Shown piece after piece: positions 9,800-17,202 of a stretch of DNA of 23,588 bases. The notes below the pieces were generated by a model, which searched no databases, was not told the DNA's origin, and saw nothing but the letters and a program-made list of their open reading frames with translations. A program made the translations under genes and the position numbers. The first letter of the stretch is position 1; each line of letters starts with the position of its first letter. The DNA is from an uncultured Blastocatellia bacterium (GTDB lineage Bacteria; Acidobacteriota; Blastocatellia; Pyrinomonadales; Pyrinomonadaceae): positions 1 to 23,588 of the forward strand of contig CAMLLD010000086.1 in NCBI GenBank assembly GCA_946480785.1. The letters are read 5' to 3'.

Positions 9800-11425
9800 A
9801 TGAAAAAATGTCCGCATTGCGGAGTTGAATATCCTGACGCCAATACACTCTGCCCCGCTGATGGCGTTGCGCTCGAAACCACCGGTGACTCACTAATCGG
9901 TTCCACTCTCGCCGGAAAATATCGCATCGACGAACGCCTCAACGCCGGCGGTATGGGCACTGTCTACCGCGGCACTCACATCCTGATGGACAAGACCGTG
10001 GCGATCAAAGTCCTACGTCCTTCGCTCGCTGCCGACGAAAAAATCGTCGCGCGCTTTTCACGCGAAGCACGCGCCGCCTCTCGCATCTCACACCCAAACG
10101 CGCTCATGGTCACCGACTTCGGCGAAGACGAAAACGGCATCGTCTTTCTCGTGATGGAATACCTGAGCGGCCGCACGTTGAAGCAATTGATCCGCGAGGA
10201 AGGCCCGCTGCCCTTGCCGCGCGTTGTCGACATCACGCGCCAGGTTGCGGACGCGCTCAACGCCGCGCATCAACAAGGCGTCATTCATCGCGATCTCAAA
10301 AGCGACAACATCATGTTGCTCGACACCATGACGGGCGATCACGCCAAAGTGCTCGACTTCGGTATCGCGAAGATCAAGGAACCCGACGGCAATCGCGACA
10401 CCGGCGGCTTGACCGCGCCAAACCTCGTGATCGGCACGCCGCAATACATGTCGCCGGAACAATGCTCGCAGGACTCAGAGATCGACGCGCGCTCCGACAT
10501 CTATTCGCTCGGCGTAATCTTGTACGAGATGCTGGTGGGCCACGTCCCGTTCACGGCGGAGTCGCCGACGATGGTGATGATGAAGCACCTGCAGGAACCC
10601 GTGCCGTCGGTGCTCGACGAGCGGAAGGACCTGCCCGCGTCTGTGGGCCGTGTGATCGCGCGCGCGATGGCGAAGCTGCCGGCGAATCGTTATCAAAACC
10701 TCGCGGAGATGGTTGAGGATCTGACGATTGCGTCGGGCACGGCGCAGTTTGCTCCCGTGCCGGTGCAACCAACGGTCAATACCGGTGCGACGTCCGCAGC
10801 CGCGAGTGACGATCAAGACGAGCTGACCGTCGTAAGAGCCAGGCAAGAACCGCCGCCCCCAGCGCCCGTGACGCCGCGGCGTGCGCCGGTGACAGTGCCG
10901 ATCCAGGGAGCGACTCCGGTCGCGCCCGCAGCGGCTGTTGCCGCGCCCGCGAGTTTCAATCCGTTGAAGGTGATCATTCCGTCAGTGGTCGCGTTGCTCG
11001 TGGTGTTCGCGGTTATTTACGCGCTCAAGCGAACGTCGGCTACGGAGACAACGAACACGAACCAGCCGCAGCAAAACCTCGCCGCCGATCCGAACAGTCA
11101 ACCAGTGCAAGTTGGCCCGTCGCCGACCGGAAAAGGTGAAGAGGGAATTCCGTCGGGTGGCAGAGTGAGTGCCAACGCGAATACCAATGCGAATGCGAAC
11201 GCAGAGGTTTCACCCGCGCCCATTGAGGACGTGAGTCCAACGGCGAACGTGAACGCGAACGACAACAGCAACGCAAACACGAACTCCAACACGAATCGCA
11301 AAGCGCCCGCTTTGCCTGAGCCCACGCGCAGTATCGTGCCCGAAGCAGTGCCTTCACCAGTGACGCCGAAGCCGACCGTTGAGAAAGCCCCGCCCGTCCC
11401 AACGCCAACGTTGCCCCCGCTATAG
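9800..11425 (+). CDS. Membrane Ser/Thr protein kinase with N-terminal zinc ribbon
   Basis: 541-residue Hanks-type kinase. An N-terminal zinc-ribbon-like motif has C4, C7 and C18, with Asp in the fourth position (CPADG). The kinase domain (about 41-310) is complete: glycine loop NAGGMGTVY (48-56), catalytic Lys70, HRDLKSDN (163-170) with D165, DFG (186-188) and SPE (218-220). It should therefore be active. A Pro/Ala-rich linker leads to one membrane helix (about 391-410). The outer tail of 130 residues is rich in Asn, Ala, Thr and Pro with NANANA-type runs and has no PASTA repeats. It stands alone between two operons, and its stop overlaps the lpxK stop. Substrates are unknown. Confidence 0.93.
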   Translation: MKKCPHCGVEYPDANTLCPADGVALETTGDSLIGSTLAGKYRIDERLNAGGMGTVYRGTHILMDKTVAIKVLRPSLAADEKIVARFSREARAASRISHPNALMVTDFGEDENGIVFLVMEYLSGRTLKQLIREEGPLPLPRVVDITRQVADALNAAHQQGVIHRDLKSDNIMLLDTMTGDHAKVLDFGIAKIKEPDGNRDTGGLTAPNLVIGTPQYMSPEQCSQDSEIDARSDIYSLGVILYEMLVGHVPFTAESPTMVMMKHLQEPVPSVLDERKDLPASVGRVIARAMAKLPANRYQNLAEMVEDLTIASGTAQFAPVPVQPTVNTGATSAAASDDQDELTVVRARQEPPPPAPVTPRRAPVTVPIQGATPVAPAAAVAAPASFNPLKVIIPSVVALLVVFAVIYALKRTSATETTNTNQPQQNLAADPNSQPVQVGPSPTGKGEEGIPSGGRVSANANTNANANAEVSPAPIEDVSPTANVNANDNSNANTNSNTNRKAPALPEPTRSIVPEAVPSPVTPKPTVEKAPPVPTPTLPPL

Positions 11426-12427
11426 CACGCTCAATAGCAACTGCCGGAACTCAACTTCATTTTGTATCGCGATCTCGATCTCGAAGACGTACCACGGAAG
11501 TGTGAGTGAGAGTGAGCGCAGCTTTACGGCGTCTTTCGCGGTGGTGATTAAGTTGGTAGCGCCGGCGCGAGTCGCTTCGTTGAGCAGACGATCGACGTCG
11601 TGTTGCGTGTAGGCGTGATGATCCGCGAAGGTTTTTTCGAGCACGACGTTGTAGCCCGCTGCGCGTAGCTGAGTGAAGAACGATTGGGGATTACCCACAG
11701 CACAAATGGCTGCCACCGGCGCAGCGATGGGGAGCAGAGTTTTCAGCGGACGCATGCTTGATTCAAAGACGGGGCGGTCGTGGACAAGATCGCGGATCTG
11801 CGTCGTGAGGGCAGCGAGGTTGTTGACCTGCTCACAGCGCGTGAGCACGACGCAGTCGGCGCGGCTCAAGCCGGAAAGCGGTTCGCGCAAACGACCGTAA
11901 GGTAAGAGCTCGCCATTACCTTCAGCGGCGCCCCACGGATTGGTCGCGTCGATCGTGACGATGTTCAAGTCGCGCGCGAGACGCAGGTGTTGAAAGCCGT
12001 CGTCGAGAACAAAGCAGTCGGCGCCGAGGTTTTCGATCGCATAACGGCCGGCGCTGATGCGATCGATGTTGCTGATCACGGCAGCGGACCCGATCAGCTT
12101 CGTTGCGAGCAGGTAAGGTTCGTCGCCGGCTTCGGCCGGTGTCGCGAGTATCGTGTGGCCGTCGGAGACGACGACCTGGCGCTGCGGGTTCTCGCGGCCG
12201 TAGCCGCGCGTCAGTATGCAGACGCGCTTGTCTTCGGCCGCAATGGTCTTTGAGATCCATTCGACGAGCGGTGTTTTCCCAGTGCCACCGACAGTCATGT
12301 TGCCGACGCTGATCACGGGACGAGCGAGTTTCGTCGTATGGAACGTGCCGCGTTGATAGAGCGAGATCCGCGAGCGTGTGACCGCGCCATAGAGTGCACT
12401 GAGTGGCGGAAGCAGCAACGATTTCAT
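11420..12427 (-). CDS. lpxK: Tetraacyldisaccharide 4'-kinase (lipid A synthesis)
   Basis: 335-residue inner-membrane-associated kinase that phosphorylates the 4' position of the lipid A disaccharide, giving lipid IVA. The N-terminus has the family's hydrophobic/basic segment, then SVGNMTVGGTGKTP with Walker A at residues 47-52. Further conserved parts are LTRGYGR, DEPYLLA, and LDDGFQHL with its conserved Asp pair and His. Length is normal. The ATG overlaps the waaA stop by four bases (ATGA), so the two should be translated together. Its stop overlaps the kinase stop on the other strand within the palindrome GCTATAGC. Confidence 0.95.
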   Translation of the reverse strand: MKSLLLPPLSALYGAVTRSRISLYQRGTFHTTKLARPVISVGNMTVGGTGKTPLVEWISKTIAAEDKRVCILTRGYGRENPQRQVVVSDGHTILATPAEAGDEPYLLATKLIGSAAVISNIDRISAGRYAIENLGADCFVLDDGFQHLRLARDLNIVTIDATNPWGAAEGNGELLPYGRLREPLSGLSRADCVVLTRCEQVNNLAALTTQIRDLVHDRPVFESSMRPLKTLLPIAAPVAAICAVGNPQSFFTQLRAAGYNVVLEKTFADHHAYTQHDVDRLLNEATRAGATNLITTAKDAVKLRSLSLTLPWYVFEIEIAIQNEVEFRQLLLSVL

Positions 12428-13761
12428 GAAGTGTGCGCGTTAACGGGCAGGAGCGAGTCTGATCGCGAACAGTCGGGTTGTTTGCCGGAAAGGAGCGGCG
12501 CGATCAAACGCATCGTACGCTCGGCTGCGCCCTGATTTGCGTCGATGATGTTTCTCGCCCGCGCCCCTAATGCCCGTCTCCATTCAACGTCGGCAAGTAG
12601 ACGCTGAAAGACCTCAGTCAACTTCGCTACTGCTTCAGCGCCGTCGACCGGCGGCAGTTGTACGATCGCGTTTGCTTCGTTGAGCAGATCGACGATCGCG
12701 TGAAAGTTGTGTGTGTGCGCGCCGGTGACGACTGCAACGCCGTGCGCCGCCGGCTCGAGAACGTTGTGTCCGCCGCGATCGACGATGCTGCCGCCGACGA
12801 ACACCACCGTCGCCAGCGAATAAATGGACGGCAACTCGCCAATCGTGTCCAGCAGAATCACGACGGCCTCGGCGTCACTCGGCTGCGGCGCGTTTGTTCG
12901 TCTGGCCCAACTCAAACCGCTCGCTTCAAGCAACGTCGCCACTTCAGCGAACCGTTCGGGCTTTCGCGGCGCGATCATCAACCGTGCGCCCGACGACTCG
13001 CGCAGTTTTTTAAAACTCTCCAGTACGATCTTCTCTTCCGGCGCGTGCGTACTCGCCGCGACTACCAGCGGCTTCCCTCGCAAACCAAATCGGGTTTTTA
13101 TATCGGTGTTTTGATCCGTGTAACTTCCGGACTCAAACTTCAGGTTTCCAGCAGTAAACACGGACTCAACCGACATACCTAAGACCCGAATCCTTTCCGC
13201 GTCCTTCTCCGACTGCATCACGGCCATCGTCACACCTTCCAACACACGCCGCCAAAAGAACCTGATCCGCCGATAACGCGCAAACGACTTTCGCGAAATC
13301 CTCCCATTAACAACCGCGACCGGAATCTCCCGCTCCTTACACTCCCGCAAAAAGTTCGGCCACAACTCCGTCTCCATCACCAGCACCACCGCCGGACTCA
13401 CTGCCCGTAACACACGCCGCACGGTCCAACGCCAGTCAAAAGGAAAATAGATCACGCGCGCCGCTTCGGTCCTGAACAGATCGCGTGCGAGTTTCTGTCC
13501 CGTCAACGTCACGGTCGAAACAACCAGCGCATGATGCGGCCACTCGCGCCGCAGTCGTTCAACCAGCGGCCGCGCTGCCTGCGTCTCCCCAACGGAAACA
13601 CAGTGCAGCCAAATCACTGGTTGCTTGTCGAGCGGAGGAACAAAACCAAGACGCTCGCGCAGACCGTCGACGTACTTGCGGTGCGCGAGCGCCTGAAACA
13701 GGAAGTAAGGTGAGAACAGCAGCAGGCCCAGCGATAGAAGTAAGCTGTAGGCCAGATACAT
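12424..13761 (-). CDS. waaA: 3-deoxy-D-manno-octulosonic acid (Kdo) transferase
   Basis: 445-residue GT30 enzyme that adds Kdo from CMP-Kdo to lipid IVA at the inner membrane. An N-terminal membrane anchor (about 1-25) is followed by the signature WLHCVSVGETQAA with the catalytic Glu. The C-terminal donor domain has VFVGGSIVDRGGHNVLEPAAHG, typical of the family. It abuts the efp stop with no spacer and overlaps the lpxK start, placing Kdo transfer and 4'-phosphorylation in one operon. Whether one or more Kdo residues are added cannot be told from sequence. Confidence 0.95.
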   Translation of the reverse strand: MYLAYSLLLSLGLLLFSPYFLFQALAHRKYVDGLRERLGFVPPLDKQPVIWLHCVSVGETQAARPLVERLRREWPHHALVVSTVTLTGQKLARDLFRTEAARVIYFPFDWRWTVRRVLRAVSPAVVLVMETELWPNFLRECKEREIPVAVVNGRISRKSFARYRRIRFFWRRVLEGVTMAVMQSEKDAERIRVLGMSVESVFTAGNLKFESGSYTDQNTDIKTRFGLRGKPLVVAASTHAPEEKIVLESFKKLRESSGARLMIAPRKPERFAEVATLLEASGLSWARRTNAPQPSDAEAVVILLDTIGELPSIYSLATVVFVGGSIVDRGGHNVLEPAAHGVAVVTGAHTHNFHAIVDLLNEANAIVQLPPVDGAEAVAKLTEVFQRLLADVEWRRALGARARNIIDANQGAAERTMRLIAPLLSGKQPDCSRSDSLLPVNAHTS

Positions 13762-14325
13762 TTATTTCGCCCGTTCGATGTAACGCCCTTCCGTCGGATC
13801 GACCCTGATCCGGTCGCCTTCGTTGATGAATGGAGGCACTGTAATCGTCACGCCGTTCTCGAGTGTAGCGGGTTTGTTGACATTGGAAACAGTCGCGCTC
13901 TTCAGCGTCGGTTCGGTTTGCACCACAGTCAACTCCATCGACGGCGGCAGGTCGATACCGATCGGCGCGCCTTCGTAAAACTCAGCCTGAAGTTTCAGAC
14001 CCGGTGTCAGCCACTGCGTAGCGTCGCCCAGATCATCTTCGCTCAACGCGATCTGCTCGTAGTTCTCGGTGTTCATGAAGTGATGGTGCGAGCCATCGGA
14101 ATAGAGATACTCCATCTCGTGCTGTTCGAGCGATGCGCGGTCCACGGTATCGGCGGAACGAAAGCGATGTTCAAAAGAAGCGCCAGTACGAATGTTGCGC
14201 AGCTTGGTCTGCACCATCGCGCGCAGGTTGCCGGGCGTGTGGTGACGAAACTCGACGACCTTGCAGGGTTGGCCCTCGAAAACGATCACCATGCCGCGTC
14301 GTATCTGGGTTGCAGGAATAGCCAT
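13762..14325 (-). CDS. efp: Elongation factor P, Asn at loop tip
   Basis: 187-residue EF-P, which helps ribosomes stalled on proline runs by reaching the P-site tRNA acceptor end. Three beta-barrel domains fit the usual length, and the C-terminal [16 protein letters not shown] is typical. The domain I loop reads [10 protein letters not shown]: Asn33 is where E. coli has the beta-lysylated Lys34, and Leu-Arg follow. The protein should not be a substrate for EpmA- or EarP-type modification, and no modification gene is in the window. A GGAG site lies about ten bases before the ATG. It leads an operon with waaA and lpxK. Confidence 0.95.
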   Translation of the reverse strand: MAIPATQIRRGMVIVFEGQPCKVVEFRHHTPGNLRAMVQTKLRNIRTGASFEHRFRSADTVDRASLEQHEMEYLYSDGSHHHFMNTENYEQIALSEDDLGDATQWLTPGLKLQAEFYEGAPIGIDLPPSMELTVVQTEPTLKSATVSNVNKPATLENGVTITVPPFINEGDRIRVDPTEGRYIERAK

Positions 14326-14394
14326 ATAACTGAATTCTCCGTTTGAAAATTAGGTGGTTTGACAAAAGGCGTAGTCTAGCATGGAACAAAGTTT

Positions 14395-14439
14395 AAGGGC
14401 GATCCTCTGAATCCGCGTTCAGAGCGACCGCCCTTTTTT
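14395..14439. terminator. Two-part hairpin with T-run between the SprT-like gene and efp
   Basis: Outer stem AAGGGCG / CGCCCTT (14395-14401 with 14429-14435) and inner stem CTCTGAA / TTCAGAG (14405-14411 with 14418-14424), joined by a small internal loop. On the + strand it runs into six T, a textbook intrinsic terminator. On the - strand it is followed by TTAAACTTTG, a weaker tail. Only - strand genes flank it, so it should end the SprT-like transcript; the better T-run faces the other way. Confidence 0.75.
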
Positions 14440-14511
14440 GAGGAGCCCACCTACCTCGGTTGTATTCACTCGAACCCCCCGAGATAGTTCCACAATCTAC
14501 GCGGCGCAAAT

Positions 14512-15231
14512 TTACGCGGCACGAGCGCGCGGCACGCGACGCAGACGGGCCAGGCGATCGAGCCACTTCTGCGCCTGCTCGTAATACGGAAAGCGCCGCT
14601 CGTCGAGGCGAAACGCGCTCGTGTGATAGTAACGACGGCCCTTGATCAATCGCGCCGGATGCTTGATGTGCAGCATCTCGTGATAAAGGATGTACTCGAC
14701 GAACCACTCGGGCACGTCTTTCGAATCGAGCGTCTTGCTGATCGTGATGCTGTCGTAGATGTGATCGTGATGGCCGAGAATGCTGCGCGTGCGTCGTTGC
14801 GACCAGGTGATCGTCGGCTTGGGAATCTCGCCGTCGAAGTAGCGGCGGTTCAACTTCGCGAACATCCGGTCGAGATCGTAAACCTCGCCCTGCGCAGTGG
14901 AGATCATCTTGCGCCCGCGCCCGCGGCGCGCGAGGTCCGACGAACGCATCACCGACGGCGTCAACGAATACTCGCGATAGACGCGGTCGTGAATCGTCGG
15001 CACTTTCTTCCCGAGCAGCCGCGCGACGAGGATCCAAGCGAGGGCGCGCAGCACTTCCGGCGGCGCGTCCTTGCAGATGTCTGACAGTCTCACGTAAACG
15101 CGGCCCGAGCGCAGCCGAATCGTGTGTCGCAGGCCGGCGTAGGGATAAAACCGGACTTCAATCGCGGGCACACCTCGATTGCCGCCAGTATGACGAAACG
15201 CGTCGGCGAAAAATTGTGTTACTTCGTTCAT
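14512..15231 (-). CDS. SprT-like zinc metalloprotease domain protein
   Basis: 239-residue protein whose C-terminal half resembles SprT/WLM-type zinc peptidases: VYDLDRMFAKLNRRYFDG, then the zinc site HEMLH (184-188) in YILYHEMLHIKHP, with a likely third ligand His203 in YYHTSAFRLDERRF. The N-terminal 110 residues are basic and I do not recognise them; they contain LRALAWILVARLLGKK, possibly a helical domain. An in-frame TTG at 15273 would add 14 residues, but ATG at 15231 fits better because no ribosome-binding site precedes the TTG. No signal peptide, so it is cytoplasmic. Relatives act in DNA-protein crosslink repair or unknown processes; the role here is open. Confidence 0.75.
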   Translation of the reverse strand: MNEVTQFFADAFRHTGGNRGVPAIEVRFYPYAGLRHTIRLRSGRVYVRLSDICKDAPPEVLRALAWILVARLLGKKVPTIHDRVYREYSLTPSVMRSSDLARRGRGRKMISTAQGEVYDLDRMFAKLNRRYFDGEIPKPTITWSQRRTRSILGHHDHIYDSITISKTLDSKDVPEWFVEYILYHEMLHIKHPARLIKGRRYYHTSAFRLDERRFPYYEQAQKWLDRLARLRRVPRARAA

Positions 15232-15378
15232 GTGAGTACTGCGCCCTGAGAACTGCCCGGATAGGAGGCTCAATCTTAAGGACGGGCAAGTAGAACCGTC
15301 AACCTGTGGCGGGGAGGGAACAACAAACCCTGTAAAATCAGCCAGTTAATCGGCCGAGCGGAAGCCGAAAGCCATTGT

Positions 15379-15407
15379 TTGCAGGTGTTTGAGTAAATCT
15401 TTATACT
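15379..15407 (+). promoter_or_regulatory. Candidate sigma-70-type promoter of the hrcA operon
   Basis: TATACT (15402-15407) is a good -10 box, and TTGCAG (15379-15384), 17 bases upstream, is a fair -35. Transcription would start near 15414, giving a leader of only about 11 bases before the hrcA ATG. No inverted repeat of the CIRCE type (TTAGCACTC-N9-GAGTGCTAA) is present here. Confidence 0.4.
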
Positions 15408-15424
15408 GCGAGGCGGTGGAATTT

Positions 15425-16540
15425 ATGCCCCGTCGAGCCTCTAATCTGCAAGCCACTGAAAAAGGCGCTCTGGACTCCCGCGCGGAAATCCTGCTGGCGG
15501 CGCTGATCAAAGAACACCTCGTGACCGGCGAGGCCGTCGGGTCGCGTGTGTTGTCTGACAGGTTCGCGCACGGCTACGGCTGGAGTCCGGCGACGATTCG
15601 AAACGTGATGGGCGAGCTCGAAGAGGCGGGCTTCGTCGACCAGCCGCACACGTCCGCCGGCCGCGTACCGACTGACAAAGGCTATCGCTACTACGTCGAC
15701 AACATGCTCGGCGAGGCGCGCCTGTCGCGCAGCGATCTAAAGGCGATCGATCAACTGTTCTCAATCAGCGACATCGATGCGGCTTCGTCGCCGGACCGGC
15801 TCATGGAAACGGCGTCGCACGTGCTCTCGGCGCTTTCGCAGAACGTCGGCATCGTCATTTCACCTTCGCTTGCCGAGAACCGCCTCAAGCACATCGAGTT
15901 CGTGCAGCTTCCGGACAAACGCATTCTCGTCGTGCTCGTGTCGAGTGCGAGCATGATTCACAACAAGGTCATCCGCGTTTCGGACGAGTTCAGTCAAGAC
16001 GAGCTCGACCGCACCGCGCGCTACCTGAACACGGAATTCAGCGGCAAGAGTTTGTTGACGATTCGCGCGGAGATCGTCGAGCGCATGAAGGAAGAGAAGG
16101 CGCTCTACGATCGGCTGCTGCAAAACGCGGTGCTATTGTGCGAGCGCAGTCTCGAAGGCGAGGAATCGAGCGGCGGCGACGTTTACGTCGATGGCGCTTC
16201 AAACATTCTGATCAAGCCCGACTTCGACGACGTCGAACGCATGCGCGACCTGTTTCGCATGTTCGAAGAGAAATCTCGCCTGATCAAGATTCTCAACGAG
16301 TGTGTGCACGAGCATCCTTACTCCGGCGACGTGCACGTCGTCATCGGCCGCGAACATCCGACCGACTCGATGCGGAGTTGCGCCCTGATCACCGCGCCAT
16401 ATCAGGTGGGGCAGAATGGCAGCCTCGGCACATTGGGCGTCGTCGGCCCGATGAGAATCGAGTATGCGCGGATAATGGCTATGGTAAACTACATGGCGCG
16501 TTTGATAGAGCATCGCCTCGGAGAACAGGCCGCCTCGTAA
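15425..16540 (+). CDS. hrcA: Heat-shock repressor HrcA
   Basis: 371-residue repressor of chaperone genes, normally binding CIRCE operators and helped by GroEL. The N-terminal winged helix (about 15-90) has GSRVLSDRF and SPATIRNVMGELEEAGF, then TSAGRVPTDKGYRYYVD, all family hallmarks. A GAF-like domain and a C-terminal dimer region follow, with GTLGVVGPMRIEYARIMAMVNYMA. About 15 residues precede the usual start. An in-frame TTG at 15389 lies upstream of the candidate -10 box, so the ATG at 15425, behind GAGGCGGTGG, is preferred. It heads the hrcA-grpE-dnaK-dnaJ cluster. Confidence 0.95.
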   Translation: MPRRASNLQATEKGALDSRAEILLAALIKEHLVTGEAVGSRVLSDRFAHGYGWSPATIRNVMGELEEAGFVDQPHTSAGRVPTDKGYRYYVDNMLGEARLSRSDLKAIDQLFSISDIDAASSPDRLMETASHVLSALSQNVGIVISPSLAENRLKHIEFVQLPDKRILVVLVSSASMIHNKVIRVSDEFSQDELDRTARYLNTEFSGKSLLTIRAEIVERMKEEKALYDRLLQNAVLLCERSLEGEESSGGDVYVDGASNILIKPDFDDVERMRDLFRMFEEKSRLIKILNECVHEHPYSGDVHVVIGREHPTDSMRSCALITAPYQVGQNGSLGTLGVVGPMRIEYARIMAMVNYMARLIEHRLGEQAAS

Positions 16541-16560
16541 AGCCGCATCGCATTCCGATC

Positions 16561-17172
16561 ATGGACGTGGATCCCGATACCGAAAACGACCTCTTTACGT
16601 CTGGCGAAGAAGACAATCTTCCCTCGTTTACTGACGATGAAGCGCAGCCGGAAGGCAGCGAAACCACCGGCGGCCCGGCTACGGCGGAGCTGGTCGCGAC
16701 GCGCTCGGAGCTGAAGCGCATCGAGGCCGAGAACGCGCAACTGAAAGATCAACTCGCGCGCCGCCAGGCTGACTTTGAAAACTATCGCAAACGCGTCGAG
16801 CGTGAACGCAGCGAGACTTACAATCGTGTCGTCGCGGACGTCGCGGCGAAGTTGTTGCCCGTTTCCGACAACCTGAAACGCGCGCTCGAAGCTGAGTCGT
16901 CTGTCGAAGCAGCGGAGTCTGACGAGTTTCGCCACTTCCTGAGTGGCGTGGATCTAATCTGGAAGCAACTCAACGGCGTCCTCGAGGCGCTCGGCGTCAA
17001 GCCGATCCCGGCCGTTGGCGAACCATTTGATCCTCACGTTCATGAAGCGGTGGTCACCGAAGCCACCGACGAATACGAGCCCGACACGGTGATACAGGAG
17101 ATTGTTGCTGGCTACCGCCTCGGCGATAAACTGATTCGCCCCGCCCTGGTGAAAGTTGCGACACGAAAGTAG
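16561..17172 (+). CDS. grpE: Nucleotide exchange factor GrpE
   Basis: 203-residue cochaperone that releases ADP from DnaK. An acidic, disordered N-terminus (1-45) precedes a long coiled coil (about 48-90, with RRQADFENYRKRVERER). The C-terminal beta domain includes GVKPIPAVGEPFDPHVHEAV and GYRLGDKLIRPALVKV. Start: ATG at 16561, 20 bases after the hrcA stop; an in-frame extension runs back inside hrcA but has no family match. No clear Shine-Dalgarno is visible. dnaK follows after 30 bases. Confidence 0.96.
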   Translation: MDVDPDTENDLFTSGEEDNLPSFTDDEAQPEGSETTGGPATAELVATRSELKRIEAENAQLKDQLARRQADFENYRKRVERERSETYNRVVADVAAKLLPVSDNLKRALEAESSVEAAESDEFRHFLSGVDLIWKQLNGVLEALGVKPIPAVGEPFDPHVHEAVVTEATDEYEPDTVIQEIVAGYRLGDKLIRPALVKVATRK

Positions 17173-17202
17173 CTGCCGCACTGAACGCGCGGACCGAAGA
17201 TA

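Noticed and set aside
12385..12410. GAGTGCACTGAGT, a partial look-alike of CIRCE half-sites
   Set aside because: It is inside the lpxK coding region, lacks the TTAGCACTC-N9-GAGTGCTAA form, and is far from any chaperone gene.
16138..16560. Longer N-terminal extension of grpE inside hrcA
   Set aside because: The extension is Arg-rich shadow sequence of hrcA with no GrpE similarity; ATG 16561 gives a normal GrpE.
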